64,000 nt of DNA from an uncultured Carboxylicivirga sp. (GCF_963668385.1 NZ_OY764327.1:1426001-1490000); one strand, 5' to 3'; numbered from the stretch's first letter, positions 1 to 9,238 are shown. Notes: generated by a model not told the origin, from the sequence alone. Numbers and translations are program-made.

Positions 1-426
1 GCCGATGAAGAAATTGCAGCCATAGGAGGTGTTGATCTTCATAAAACAGCTGTTGTGGATCAGAAATTTGCTGACTTAGTAAAAGGTTATTCAGTTGATT
101 CTATCCAGGGAAGTATTAATTTGGCTACTTATGCTCCGAATAAACTTCTATTCGAATCGAGTACTAATCAGGATCAAATTGCTGTATTTAGTGACATTTA
201 CTACGATAAAGGTTGGGATGCTTATATTGATGGTAAAAAGGTAGATATATTCCGTGCTAATTATGTTTTAAGAGCATTATTGATACCATCCGGAGAACAT
301 ACCATTGAATTTCGATTTGAGCCTAAATTATTTAATACGGGTCAATGGCTTGCCATTATAAGTTCGGTTGTGATAATAATTATGGTGATGGGAGCCGGCT
401 TCTGGATATGGAAGAATAAAGAGTAA
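1..426 (+). CDS. YfhO-family membrane protein, C-terminal end (partial)
   Basis: The frame is open from base 1, so the gene begins outside the window and only the last ~141 codons are present. The visible part has a soluble domain with YYDKGWDAYIDGKKV, a motif seen near the C-terminus of YfhO-type multi-pass membrane proteins, followed by one final membrane helix (LAIISSVVIIIMVMGAGFW) and a short charged tail. YfhO proteins are large GT-C-like integral membrane proteins thought to act in cell-envelope glycosylation. The GTG at 55 is not a real start. A strong terminator follows the stop. Confidence 0.75.
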   Translation, partial: ADEEIAAIGGVDLHKTAVVDQKFADLVKGYSVDSIQGSINLATYAPNKLLFESSTNQDQIAVFSDIYYDKGWDAYIDGKKVDIFRANYVLRALLIPSGEHTIEFRFEPKLFNTGQWLAIISSVVIIIMVMGAGFWIWKNKE

Positions 427-444
427 TAAATACAAGCAAAATAC

Positions 445-477
445 AAAAGGCTTTCTGGATTCAGAAAGCCTTTTTTG
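445..477 (+). terminator. Rho-independent terminator after the YfhO gene
   Basis: A 13-bp perfect stem (AAAAGGCTTTCTG / CAGAAAGCCTTTT) with a 4-base loop is followed by a T run. It lies 19 bases after the stop codon. Confidence 0.9.
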
Positions 478-513
478 TTATTTTATAATAGTTAAAATTA
501 AAGAGAGTTAGTA

Positions 514-633
514 TTATTTAAGAATGAGAAAAAGTAAAAGCAAAATCAATACTATTGCTTGGTAGGTAATAAAATACTGAGGAATTTTTAGACGTCGGCG
601 TATAGCTTTGATGGATGTTTGTTTAGTTGTCAT
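514..633 (-). CDS. Possible 39-aa single-pass membrane peptide
   Basis: An ATG-to-TAA frame on the minus strand encodes a 39-residue peptide. It has a basic N-terminal half (KAIRRRLKIP) and a strongly hydrophobic C-terminal helix (AIVLILLLLFLILK), the layout of a small membrane protein. It sits in an otherwise empty 358-bp gap (427-784) and faces the YfhO terminator. No Shine-Dalgarno is seen, but those are rare here. The basic/hydrophobic split is the only evidence, and chance cannot be excluded. Nothing else is recognised in this gap. Confidence 0.35.
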   Translation of the reverse strand: MTTKQTSIKAIRRRLKIPQYFITYQAIVLILLLLFLILK

Positions 634-784
634 ATTATTATTGATTAGGTATCATAAATATATATTTTTAGAAGAGAATTAGCAACTTATTTAACATTGT
701 TATAATTAATAAGAACGTTTAAGGTGAATAGACAATAGAAGTATGAATATCTGTGTTTTATACTTTTCTTTTTATCTTTAATTC

Positions 785-991
785 ATGAATAAAGAAAAAC
801 AATTTATTATTTGTACTCACTGTCAATCACAATACGATAAAGATGATTTGGATCGCATTTGTAGTAATTGTTTTTGCTGTACAGGATGCGAAATATATCA
901 ATGCCCTAATTGTAAAAAAGAAATAGTAGTGATTCCAATAGGAAAGCCAACTACATGTCGCTACCATAATAGGGATTTAGATAAAAGTTAA
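785..991 (+). CDS. Small cysteine-rich zinc-ribbon-like protein
   Basis: A 68-residue protein with clustered cysteine pairs: CTHC near residue 10, CSNC and CCTGC near 26-35, and CPNC near 40. This pattern would bind one or two zinc ions, as in rubredoxin-like or zinc-ribbon knuckles. No catalytic domain is present and the function is unknown. The ATG at 785 is the only reasonable start. The stop abuts the stop of the convergent gene at 992 with no spacer. Confidence 0.6.
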   Translation: MNKEKQFIICTHCQSQYDKDDLDRICSNCFCCTGCEIYQCPNCKKEIVVIPIGKPTTCRYHNRDLDKS

Positions 992-1798
992 TTATCGAAC
1001 TTGTATATGGATATGGTCATCATGTCTTACAGATTGGCATCCCTGGAAACGAATTCGGGAATCGTTGATACCTAATCTTTTTTTTAAATGAGGTTCGATA
1101 AACAGCTTTTCCAGCTTTTTACTTTTCAGCAAAGCTTGCATAAGTTCCCTTGTTCCTTTGCTGGAAAAGTGCAAATTAGAGTTTATACGTCCCATTGTTA
1201 AGTATTTCGGGAAGTCATATTTATAATATCCTTTATTCTTGCATTGTTGGCATTGATTAAATTCGTTACCAACTGGTTCTTCAAAAACACCATAACCGCT
1301 GATGGATTTACTTTGGTTAATGATGTTGCCTGAAAAATCCTCATAAATAAGGCTTATATCTACTTTTTTTCCATCGTTGTGACTTAGGTGAGGTAGTAAT
1401 GGGAATCCATCAAAAAAAGGAAAACATGCGTCTAAATAGCGTAATTTAATGTTTGGATTAATATTCTCTAATTCTTTAGATACTTCACTTAGATATAAGT
1501 TGGTTTCCTTGTTTACGTAATTTCTATTTAGCCAGATGGTCATTTTATTGGCAACTTCAATATTCGACCGATTTTTAATTTTTAGTCTGCCTCCCAAAGT
1601 GGCAAATGCAGGTACAAGAATAAAAGTAGTTACTGTGTATATTGATAAAAATAGGAGGATGGCTTTATACCATTTTCTGCAATTGATTTTTATAGCAATG
1701 ATATGCGATGCAATAAATACTATCCCACCTATTTGAGATATAAATGTTAATAGGATAAAAATAGATATATAAAGTAATACTTTAAGTGAGTTTAGCAT
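992..1798 (-). CDS. Membrane-anchored LAS/M15-M74-like peptidase (putative)
   Basis: A 268-residue protein with two N-terminal membrane segments (about 5-36 and 46-66) and an exported-looking C-terminal domain. That domain carries H137, H140 and D147 in HLSHNDGKKVDIS, matching the SxHxxGxxxD zinc motif of LAS peptidases, and ends in RHDDHIHIQVR, matching their final HxH. LAS enzymes (VanX, VanY, MepA) cut peptides in or from peptidoglycan. Four conserved cysteines (C126, two in CQQC, one near the end) could form disulfides. The fold assignment is inferred from these motifs only. It lies 12 bp downstream of modC and could be cotranscribed with it. Confidence 0.5.
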   Translation of the reverse strand: MLNSLKVLLYISIFILLTFISQIGGIVFIASHIIAIKINCRKWYKAILLFLSIYTVTTFILVPAFATLGGRLKIKNRSNIEVANKMTIWLNRNYVNKETNLYLSEVSKELENINPNIKLRYLDACFPFFDGFPLLPHLSHNDGKKVDISLIYEDFSGNIINQSKSISGYGVFEEPVGNEFNQCQQCKNKGYYKYDFPKYLTMGRINSNLHFSSKGTRELMQALLKSKKLEKLFIEPHLKKRLGINDSRIRFQGCQSVRHDDHIHIQVR

Positions 1799-1810
1799 GT
1801 GGATTAAATA

Positions 1811-2893
1811 TTAATTTGCTACATCAATAGCAACTGATTTAAATAGGCACCATACTTCACTTCCTTTTTCAATGGCCATACGTTTTCCTGATTCTGCTGT
1901 GATTTCAACCACTAACTGGAATCCAACATCCATAATACAAAGTTCAGTCGACTCTCTCTTAATTATATCGACAATTACTCCTTTCAATTGGTTTTGAATA
2001 GTTACTTCGTTTAGCTTATGTCGTGATAAAGCTATATCATCCGAATTAATAAAAAGCTTTATGGTTTCGCCTGGTTTATAATTCTGACGACTTTTTTCGC
2101 AGTTAATTCTGATTTTGTTTTCTCCTTTATCTACTGATAGTATTGTTAAACCTTTTGTTGAATCAACTCCTTCAACCTGCATATTTAACGAGTTGATGAT
2201 CGATTGCTTTCCAAACATTTCAAGAGCTGAATCCGATGTTAGTAAATCCTGATAGTCGGCATGGCCAATGCATCTTCCTTGTTGAATCAGGCAAAGTCGA
2301 TTGGTTAGTTTAAGTAAATCAGGTAAATCGTGGCTGACTACTAGAATTGGAATTTTAACCTTTCGATGAATCTTTAATAAAAAAGGCAAAATCTGGCTTC
2401 GTAAGTTGATGTCAACAGCTGAAAATGGTTCATCCAATAACAATATTTTAGGGTGTGATAAAAGTGCTCGTCCTAAGGCAGTTCGTTGTCTTTCTCCACC
2501 TGAAACCATGGTGGGCTTACTCTTTAAAAGATGACGAAGATTTAGTAGGTCAACAACTTGATCGAATCCTAAGTGTTTTGAGCCAAATCTTTTCATTCCA
2601 TACAAAAGATTTTTCTCAATTGTCATATGCGGAAAAAGTCGTCCTTCCTGAAAAACGTACCCAATATTTCTGTTTTGAACCGTGATATTTACCTTAGAAG
2701 ATGAGTTAAAAACTTCTCTGTCTTGAATTACAATTCTGCCTTTCTCAGGAGTTGTTAGTCCGGCAATTGATTGCAATAACGAAGTTTTTCCCGAACCGCT
2801 CGAACCGAAGATGCCAGTAATTCCCACATGGAAATTTTCCTGTATGCAGATGTCAAAATTATCGCGTTGTAAAGTAAAATCAACTTCTATCAT
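1811..2893 (-). CDS. modC: Molybdate ABC transporter ATP-binding protein ModC
   Basis: The ATPase that powers molybdate (or tungstate) uptake with ModB. Residues 1-230 form an ABC ATPase: Walker A GSSGSGKT at 30-37, Q-loop near FQEGRLFPHM, signature SGGERQ at 131-136, Walker B ILLLDEP at 150-156 and a switch histidine in VVSHD. Residues ~285-355 match a TOBE/MOP oxyanion-binding domain, typical of ModC. The length of 360 aa is normal for the family. The start lies 1 bp after the modB stop, so the two are translationally linked. Specificity is inferred from the ModB partner and the TOBE domain. Confidence 0.88.
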   Translation of the reverse strand: MIEVDFTLQRDNFDICIQENFHVGITGIFGSSGSGKTSLLQSIAGLTTPEKGRIVIQDREVFNSSSKVNITVQNRNIGYVFQEGRLFPHMTIEKNLLYGMKRFGSKHLGFDQVVDLLNLRHLLKSKPTMVSGGERQRTALGRALLSHPKILLLDEPFSAVDINLRSQILPFLLKIHRKVKIPILVVSHDLPDLLKLTNRLCLIQQGRCIGHADYQDLLTSDSALEMFGKQSIINSLNMQVEGVDSTKGLTILSVDKGENKIRINCEKSRQNYKPGETIKLFINSDDIALSRHKLNEVTIQNQLKGVIVDIIKRESTELCIMDVGFQLVVEITAESGKRMAIEKGSEVWCLFKSVAIDVAN

Positions 2894-2894
2894 A

Positions 2895-3596
2895 TTATCT
2901 TCTTTTAGTCTTTAACTGTTTCTTAATGTATAGTTCAGAGCCAGTCATTGCAATAAATGATATAATTACTGAAACCAATACTAATCGCAGTGTTGACATC
3001 TCTTGCCCGGGAACTTGCATGTATGCATAAATAGCTAAAGGAAGTGTTTGTGTTTCGCCGGTAATGTTGCCAGCAAATGTGATGGTAGCTCCAAATTCTC
3101 CTAGCGACCGGGCAAATCCTAAAATGCCCCCAGATACTATTCCGGGTAAAGCTAAGGGGATGGTTATTCTAAAGAAGGTTTTAATTTTACTTGCTCCCAA
3201 TATATAAGAGGCATCTTCAAGTCCTGGATCTATCATTTCCATGGCTGTACGTACCGATCGAACAATTAATGGAAATGCTACAACGATGGAGGCAATTATG
3301 GCTGCCGGTAATGTAAAAGCCAGTCTTATATCAAATGCTGAATCAAGCCACTTTCCAATTATGCCTTTTGTCCCAAGTAAAAGCAAAAGTAAGTATCCTG
3401 TGGTTACAGGTGGCATTACAAGTGGAAGATGGATAATGCTTTCAATAATCGCTTTACCTCTGAAGTTTTTGCGAGCCATTACATAACCAACAATCAAAGC
3501 TAAGGGCACAGCAACGATTGTGCAATAAAAAGCTACCTTTAATGATAAGCCTATTGCATATAGCTCTGCTGAATTGAAATTGAAAAGTTGATTCAT
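2895..3596 (-). CDS. modB: Molybdate ABC transporter permease ModB
   Basis: An inner-membrane permease of the binding-protein-dependent transport family with five predicted helices. It has the EAA loop (EDASYILGASKIKTFF) that docks on ModC and the ModB hallmark EFGATITFAGNITGETQTLP. I chose the ATG at 3596 (MNQLFNFNSAELYAIGLSL), which gives 233 aa, the usual size. The frame stays open to a GTG at 3665, but the extra 23 residues are polar and unlike the family. The expected periplasmic binding protein ModA is not upstream; the next gene is an esterase on the same strand. ModA is therefore encoded elsewhere or has been replaced. Confidence 0.88.
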   Translation of the reverse strand: MNQLFNFNSAELYAIGLSLKVAFYCTIVAVPLALIVGYVMARKNFRGKAIIESIIHLPLVMPPVTTGYLLLLLLGTKGIIGKWLDSAFDIRLAFTLPAAIIASIVVAFPLIVRSVRTAMEMIDPGLEDASYILGASKIKTFFRITIPLALPGIVSGGILGFARSLGEFGATITFAGNITGETQTLPLAIYAYMQVPGQEMSTLRLVLVSVIISFIAMTGSELYIKKQLKTKRR

Positions 3597-3760
3597 GTAA
3601 TCAAATTTTAAATCTGATTTGCTTCTTTCTGGTTTAGTAACTAATAAAATTGATGCCACGTGCACCAGATTGCTAACTTTCAGTTTTATTAGCCTTGCGA
3701 ACTATTTATAAATACTACATAATTGTAGGATTAATTAATGCAGATAACTTAATTGTATTG

Positions 3761-4834
3761 TTAAAATCCTTGTTTTAATTCCTCCAGATTTTTTTGAGCA
3801 ATATTGCTTTTTGTAATCTCAAAAATGTATTTGTAAGTATAGTACGCCATTTCTCGTCCGCCATTAATGCGCAATTCTTTAGCTACCTGAAGAAATGTAT
3901 TTTCTTCTTGTTTAATTAATTTGGGTTGATTGTTTGCAATGTACTTAATTGTGGTTGCGGCATTGTTATATGAATGGTTTGCTAAATTAAGCAGGATATT
4001 ACTCATTAAGATGTTTTCATTTAGTGGAATGGATATTCCTATTTCTTCTTTTACTTTATCGATGTGTATTTGTATCGAATCGATACTTGATTTTAGAATA
4101 CTATCCGGAATGGTAGAAAATGTTTTATAATAGCTGTAGCCTTTGCAAAATCCTGTGAAAGCATTTGTTTCGTGATTTTCATCTTTTAAAACATCAAACT
4201 TCCAATAAAGTGATTGGATGTGAAGTGAATCAAGTATAAAATTAAATGAATGGTTGGCTTGGGTTAAGTCAGGATAATTTTCGCTGCGCCCAATTGAAAA
4301 GTATAATGCTTTAAAATGATCTAGTTCAAGGTTTTTAAGTTCTGTTTTATTGATGATTTGCATTGTTGGACTTGTTGCTAAGTAAAATGCAAACTTGTCG
4401 GGATGCTTAATCAAACTCTCTACAACAAAAGCTCCAGCCAGTGAGTGCCCGGTTATTAATTTTACATTGCTGATCTGATGGTGATTTCTAATATATGGCA
4501 ATAATTCCTTGATAATAAAATTGTAATAGGAGTCGCGATCTGCTTCTTTTAAAAAATCAGTTTTTAAATTTTGTGATGGAACCCCAACTGTTATAAATTG
4601 GTTTTTAAGAATTGATGCTCTAAAATCATTTTCATTAGCAGCCAATAGGATGGCAAGTGGATAGCATGATGCAATGTCGTCGCTCGGGAGAGTCAGATAT
4701 ATTGAAACGGATCGATGTAGGTATTTCGATTTTATTTCAATGCTCTGTCCAATTACAATGTCTTTTGGTTTAGGTTGGGCAAATAATATTTGAACTGATG
4801 TAATCAGTAGTAATGAAAAAGTAAGTCTTGACAT
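3761..4834 (-). CDS. Secreted alpha/beta-hydrolase, esterase-D-like
   Basis: A 357-residue protein with a signal peptide (MSRLTFSLLLITSVQILFAQ). Residues ~25-240 form an alpha/beta hydrolase of the putative esterase (Fes/IroE-like) type, with nucleophile elbow GHSLAGAF and a probable catalytic histidine in DENHETNAF. The C-terminal ~110 residues are helical and resemble a TPR-type tail. Such proteins in Bacteroidota cleave esters of polysaccharides or siderophores, but the substrate cannot be read from the sequence. It lies 164 bp upstream of modB on the same strand and is probably not functionally linked. Confidence 0.75.
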   Translation of the reverse strand: MSRLTFSLLLITSVQILFAQPKPKDIVIGQSIEIKSKYLHRSVSIYLTLPSDDIASCYPLAILLAANENDFRASILKNQFITVGVPSQNLKTDFLKEADRDSYYNFIIKELLPYIRNHHQISNVKLITGHSLAGAFVVESLIKHPDKFAFYLATSPTMQIINKTELKNLELDHFKALYFSIGRSENYPDLTQANHSFNFILDSLHIQSLYWKFDVLKDENHETNAFTGFCKGYSYYKTFSTIPDSILKSSIDSIQIHIDKVKEEIGISIPLNENILMSNILLNLANHSYNNAATTIKYIANNQPKLIKQEENTFLQVAKELRINGGREMAYYTYKYIFEITKSNIAQKNLEELKQGF

Positions 4835-5008
4835 TTGTAGTTCATCAGATTATTGGTAAAGTACAAATATAAAAAGCCTGATTGTGATTTTGCAGTGTTA
4901 AGGAGAATGTTTAGTCTTTCTTTTGTTAAAGGAAATAAAACCAAAGTCGGGTGGATGGGATTATAATCTTATAATAATCAGAAATACAGATGTTTTTAAA
5001 TTTTATAG

Positions 5009-5458
5009 TTAATTAGTTTGTTTAATGTTTTCCTTTTTTCCGTTAATGTTTGAGGTAGATGATGGGGTTGTTTTTAAATGTTTTTGAATGATTGCACATG
5101 CATTATAGTATTCTAACTCTATCAGGTAATTTAACACTCTTTTTTTTACTTGCTCACTTACCGGAGTAATCATTTGTGACATGATGTAAACCAACGATTC
5201 TGTATCGTTTTGTTCAACCCAATTGATTGATTTGAAATAGTCGTCAAAATCTTTAAATGCCAGTTTTTCAATATCAAAATGAAAATCGTATTTTGATAAT
5301 AATTCAATGATGTTGATTACGTTTTTATACCAGCGAAACCTAGGCCTTCCATCAACATCTTCCCACATGTATTTCGAAAATTCCTTCGAATCTTTTTGTG
5401 CCAATTGATCACATGTGTAATAAAAGCTTCCTTCTGGTGCAATTGTTGGATTTTTCAT
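5009..5458 (-). CDS. Hypothetical 149-aa cytoplasmic protein
   Basis: I do not recognise a family. There is no signal peptide or membrane segment. The central part (about 45-125) is predicted helical and rich in aromatic and acidic residues. The C-terminal 20 residues are polar and low in complexity (SSTSNINGKKENIKQTN). It stands alone, 174 bp downstream of the esterase start and divergent from typA. Confidence 0.5.
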   Translation of the reverse strand: MKNPTIAPEGSFYYTCDQLAQKDSKEFSKYMWEDVDGRPRFRWYKNVINIIELLSKYDFHFDIEKLAFKDFDDYFKSINWVEQNDTESLVYIMSQMITPVSEQVKKRVLNYLIELEYYNACAIIQKHLKTTPSSTSNINGKKENIKQTN

Positions 5459-5668
5459 AATTGTACTAGTTTATACTTTTAAGATAGGGTGTTTTTTCAA
5501 AAAAAACAAATAAAATCCTTGTATATCAAGGGTTGGAACGGTGTTGTTGTCTTATTGTTTAAAGATAAAATGGCCTATTTTAGTTTTTATTCTATAAATA
5601 TTCTTGTTCTTTAATGATAATTAATGGCTTTTTTACATTACAAGCTTACTAATCACAAAAATAAGGCG

Positions 5669-5677
5669 TACCTTTGC
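5669..5677 (+). promoter_or_regulatory. -7 element of the typA promoter
   Basis: TACCTTTGC matches the Bacteroidota -7 consensus TAnnTTTG and lies about 20 bases before the typA ATG, implying a short leader. No clear -33 TTTG is seen at the usual distance. Confidence 0.5.
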
Positions 5678-5697
5678 GGCTCATTTGGATTTTATAT

Positions 5698-7500
5698 ATG
5701 CAAGAGATTAGAAATGTAGCCATTATCGCGCACGTTGACCACGGTAAAACCACATTGGTAGACAAGATGTTAATGGCTGGAAAGCTGTTTAAGGATCACC
5801 AGGACATGGGTGAACTTATCATGGATAACAACGATTTGGAACGTGAGCGTGGTATCACTATTCTATCAAAGAACGTGTCCGTAATGTGGAACGATGTTAA
5901 AATCAATATTATTGATACACCGGGTCACAGTGATTTTGGAGGAGAAGTTGAGCGTGTTTTAAACATGGCCGACGGAGTTCTATTGCTTGTGGATGCCTTT
6001 GAGGGGCCTATGCCACAAACACGATTTGTGCTACAAAAAGCTATTGCATTGGGATTAAAGCCAATTGTAGTAATTAATAAAGTTGATAAACCTAACTGTC
6101 GTCCTGAGGAAGTGCATGAATCAGTATTTGATTTAATGTTTTCTTTAGATGCTACAGAAGATCAGCTTGATTTTCCTTCAGTTTATGGTTCGGCTAAAGA
6201 GAACTGGATGAGTACTGATTGGAAGGTTAAAACTGATAATATTCATGCTATTTTCGATGCTATCATCGAACATATACCAGCTCCTGAATATAACAAAGGT
6301 ACTCCTCAGTTACAGATTACTTCATTAGATCACTCAAAATATTTGGGTCGTATTGCCATTGGTCGTTTGCACCGTGGTGAGTTGAAAGTAAATCAGGATG
6401 TGAGTTTGGTAAAACGCGACGGAAGTATTGCTCGTACTCGCATTAAAGAATTGAATGTTTTTGATGGATTGGGGCGTACTAAAGTTGAGCAGGTTTCGTG
6501 TGGTGAGCTATGTGCATTAGTTGGTATCGAAGGTTTCGATATTGGTGATACAATTGCTGATTTCGAAAATCCAGAACCATTGGAGCCAATTGCTATCGAT
6601 GAGCCAACTATGAGTATGTTATTTACCATTAATAACTCACCTTTCTTTGGTAAAGAAGGTAAGATGGTAACATCTCGTCATATTAAAGATCGTTTAACCA
6701 AAGAGCTAGAGAAAAACCTTGCTTTGCGTGTTGAGGATACAGAATCTGCAGATGCATGGAATGTTTACGGACGAGGTGTACTTCACTTGTCTGTATTGAT
6801 TGAAACAATGCGTCGCGAAGGATATGAGCTTCAAGTAGGTCAACCACGTGTTATCATAAAAGAAGACATGGGTGAGAAGTTGGAGCCAGTTGAGGATTTA
6901 ACAATTGACTTGCCGGAAGAGCATGCAGGTAAAGCAATTGAGATGGTTACTCAACGTAAAGGTGAGTTGAAAATCATGGAGAAAAAAGGTGAGCGTGTTC
7001 ATCTTGAATTCAATATTCCATCACGTGGTATTATTGGATTAAGAAGTAATATGTTGACAGCAACTCAGGGTGAAGCTATTATGGCTCACCGTTTCATCGA
7101 GTTCCAACCTTGGAAAGGACCTATCGAAAAACGTATCAATGGTTCATTGATTGTTATCGAATCCGGAACATCCATTGCTTACGGTATGGACAAACTTCAG
7201 GATCGTGGTAAGTTTTTTATTGAGCCTGGTGAAGATGTTTATATGGGGCAGGTAGTAGGCGAAAATAACCGTGAAGGTGATCTTACGATAAACGTAACTA
7301 AAGCTAAGAAGATGAGTAATATGCGTTCTTCTGGGGCTGATGATAAAGTGAAGCTTGCACCTCCAATTAAATTTACTTTGGAAGAAGCTTTAGAATACAT
7401 TCAGGGTGACGAATATGTGGAAGTTACGCCAAAATCTATTAGATTGCGTAAAATTCTACTTTTGGAACACGAACGTAAACGCGCATCTAAACAAGAATAG
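5698..7500 (+). CDS. typA: Translational GTPase TypA/BipA
   Basis: A ribosome-associated GTPase of the EF-G superfamily involved in stress adaptation and 50S assembly. The G motifs are clear: AHVDHGKT (G1), RERGITI (G2), DTPGH (G3), NKVDKP (G4) and GSAKENW (G5 region). Domain II, an EF-G-like domain III/V block (GRGVLHLSVLIETMRREGYE) and the BipA-specific C-terminal domain (SRGIIGLRSNMLTATQGEA) follow. The ATG at 5698 gives 600 aa, normal for BipA; the earlier in-frame TTG at 5674 adds a non-conserved MRLIWILY and overlaps the -7 element. It is monocistronic and has its own terminator. Confidence 0.97.
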   Translation: MQEIRNVAIIAHVDHGKTTLVDKMLMAGKLFKDHQDMGELIMDNNDLERERGITILSKNVSVMWNDVKINIIDTPGHSDFGGEVERVLNMADGVLLLVDAFEGPMPQTRFVLQKAIALGLKPIVVINKVDKPNCRPEEVHESVFDLMFSLDATEDQLDFPSVYGSAKENWMSTDWKVKTDNIHAIFDAIIEHIPAPEYNKGTPQLQITSLDHSKYLGRIAIGRLHRGELKVNQDVSLVKRDGSIARTRIKELNVFDGLGRTKVEQVSCGELCALVGIEGFDIGDTIADFENPEPLEPIAIDEPTMSMLFTINNSPFFGKEGKMVTSRHIKDRLTKELEKNLALRVEDTESADAWNVYGRGVLHLSVLIETMRREGYELQVGQPRVIIKEDMGEKLEPVEDLTIDLPEEHAGKAIEMVTQRKGELKIMEKKGERVHLEFNIPSRGIIGLRSNMLTATQGEAIMAHRFIEFQPWKGPIEKRINGSLIVIESGTSIAYGMDKLQDRGKFFIEPGEDVYMGQVVGENNREGDLTINVTKAKKMSNMRSSGADDKVKLAPPIKFTLEEALEYIQGDEYVEVTPKSIRLRKILLLEHERKRASKQE

Positions 7501-7546
7501 ATTATGATATAACCGGTAATTTTCGGATTGTCGGGTTAGCAAGTTT

Positions 7547-7582
7547 GAGGCGATTGTCGTAAGATAGTCGCCTCTTTCTATT
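7547..7582 (+). terminator. Terminator after typA
   Basis: A 12-bp stem (GAGGCGATTGTC / GATAGTCGCCTC, two G-T wobbles) is closed by a GTAA tetraloop and followed by a T-rich tract. It lies 46 bases after the typA stop. Confidence 0.85.
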
Positions 7583-7626
7583 TTTATTTGTAAAGTATCT
7601 ACCTGAATTATTTGGTATCTTAGTAT

Positions 7627-8277
7627 ATGCAATTTATCGATTTTCATACCCACCAACTCTCTTCTGATGAAGATGTAGTGTCTGTTTTCAATGTGCCTTT
7701 GAGTGAATCATCTTCTGATATTTCAAATGAATTTGCCTCAATTGGGATTCATCCTTGGGAGATTGGTGACATTTATAATCAGTTTAAACATGTTGAATTA
7801 AATATCAATAAATCAAGTGTTATTGCAATTGGTGAGTGTGGGTTGGATAAAGTAAATGGTCCTGAATTAAGTGTGCAGCTTGATGTTTTTAGAAAGCACA
7901 TTCATTTGTCGGAAAAATATAGAAAACCACTCATTATACATTGTGTAAAGGCCTATTCCGAAATCATCAAATTGCGAAAGGATATTCAACCCAGGCAGCC
8001 TTGGATTTTTCATGGATTTAATAGTTCGGTTGAAACGCTGAATCAGGCATTGAAAGAAGGTTTTTATTTTTCGTTCGGTCCCATTGTTTTAAACGAAGCT
8101 TCTAAAACTGTAAAAGCTCTGTTCAAAGCTCCGATAAATAAAATATTTATTGAAACTGATAATTTAGATGTATCTGTTAAAAATATTTATTATCAGGTAT
8201 CTAAAATAAAAGAAATAGAGTTGGATCTGATGCTAAAACAACTCAAATTTAATTTCGATACTATATTTAAGTTTTAA
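7627..8277 (+). CDS. TatD-family metal-dependent hydrolase
   Basis: A 216-residue TIM-barrel hydrolase of the TatD DNase family. Metal ligands are visible in order: FHTH near the N-terminus, the glutamate of AIGECGLDK, the histidine of LIIHCVKA, the histidine in IFHGFN and the aspartate of IETDNLD. Family members are Mg2+-dependent 3'-5' exonucleases. It is about 40 residues shorter than E. coli TatD because the segment after the first HTH is reduced. The metal site is complete, so it is probably active. Confidence 0.85.
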   Translation: MQFIDFHTHQLSSDEDVVSVFNVPLSESSSDISNEFASIGIHPWEIGDIYNQFKHVELNINKSSVIAIGECGLDKVNGPELSVQLDVFRKHIHLSEKYRKPLIIHCVKAYSEIIKLRKDIQPRQPWIFHGFNSSVETLNQALKEGFYFSFGPIVLNEASKTVKALFKAPINKIFIETDNLDVSVKNIYYQVSKIKEIELDLMLKQLKFNFDTIFKF

Positions 8278-8373
8278 GGAATGGTCATTTATTTTTAATT
8301 TTTTAGCTTATTAAGCATCCATTATCTCATTAAATTAATTCCACTACTTTTGTGAAGCAAAACAACCATTTAT

Positions 8374-9138
8374 ATGCTTCAAACATTTTGGAATCCATTA
8401 GATACTTCCCTTACAATATGGTTAATAACTCTTTTTAGTGCGTTTTTGATTGGTATATCAAAAAGTGGTCTGAAAGGAACAGCAATGATAACTATACCTT
8501 TGCTTGCTCATTTTTACGGAGGTAAAATCTCAGTTGGCATTATATTACCTTTTCTCATAATGGGTGATTTAATGGCTTTGGGGTTCTATTTTAAAAGTGG
8601 AAAAATCAAATACATTATTAAGCTTATTCCGTGGGCTATTATTGGAATATTGATTGCAACCTATGTAGGAAATCAGATCAACGATCAGCAGTTTAAATTA
8701 ACAATAGCAATTGCCATTATTCTTTGTTTGGTTTTGCTTGTGTATAACGAGCTGCGAAAAAAGAAGATTAACCTGACAGATAATAAGATTTTTGGTGGTA
8801 CACTTGGTTTGGCTGGTGGTTTTGCAACAATGATTGGTAATGCTGCCGGACCAATTTTTAATTTGTATCTTCTTTCGATGCGCTTACCCAAAGAAGCTTT
8901 TATTGGAACCGGGGCATGGTTTTATTTGCTACTGAATCTTTTTAAGGTACCTATTCATATTGTAAGTTGGGAAACAATTACATGGAAGAGTTTTCAATTG
9001 AATGTGGTTATGTTTCCTGCATTGTTAATAGGTTCCTTTATAGGGAAAAAGGTGGTGAGTTACATTCCTGAAAAGCAATATCGATATTTGGTTTACACTG
9101 TCATTTTGTTATCTGCTATTTTGCTGTTCTTCAAATAA
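8374..9138 (+). CDS. TauE/SafE-family sulfite exporter-like permease
   Basis: A 254-residue integral membrane protein with seven or eight hydrophobic helices and the two-half layout of the TauE/SafE (DUF81) family. The glycine-rich segments GISKSGLKGTAM and GFATMIGNAAGPIFNLYLL are the family's conserved half-repeats. Characterised members export or import small sulfur or C2 anions such as sulfite, sulfoacetate or taurine-derived products. The substrate here is unknown. A TACTTTTG -7-like element is at 8345-8352, just upstream of the ATG. Confidence 0.85.
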   Translation: MLQTFWNPLDTSLTIWLITLFSAFLIGISKSGLKGTAMITIPLLAHFYGGKISVGIILPFLIMGDLMALGFYFKSGKIKYIIKLIPWAIIGILIATYVGNQINDQQFKLTIAIAIILCLVLLVYNELRKKKINLTDNKIFGGTLGLAGGFATMIGNAAGPIFNLYLLSMRLPKEAFIGTGAWFYLLLNLFKVPIHIVSWETITWKSFQLNVVMFPALLIGSFIGKKVVSYIPEKQYRYLVYTVILLSAILLFFK

Positions 9139-9238
9139 ACCATAGTAAAAATGCATAATTGCTGCGATTGATCATGTAAATTATAAGCACTTTATTGTAC
9201 CTTTATGCAAAATAAGATTCACACTACTTAAAACCCGC

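Noticed and set aside
3597-3665. Longer modB starting at the GTG at 3665
   Set aside because: The added 23 residues are polar and absent from ModB proteins, and the ATG at 3596 gives the normal length.
2894-3760. Molybdenum-cofactor riboswitch before modB
   Set aside because: I saw no conserved multi-stem structure; the 164 bases are simple AT-rich sequence.
7456-7656. Minus-strand 66-aa frame over the typA terminator
   Set aside because: It overlaps the end of typA, the terminator and the start of the TatD gene and has no protein-like features.
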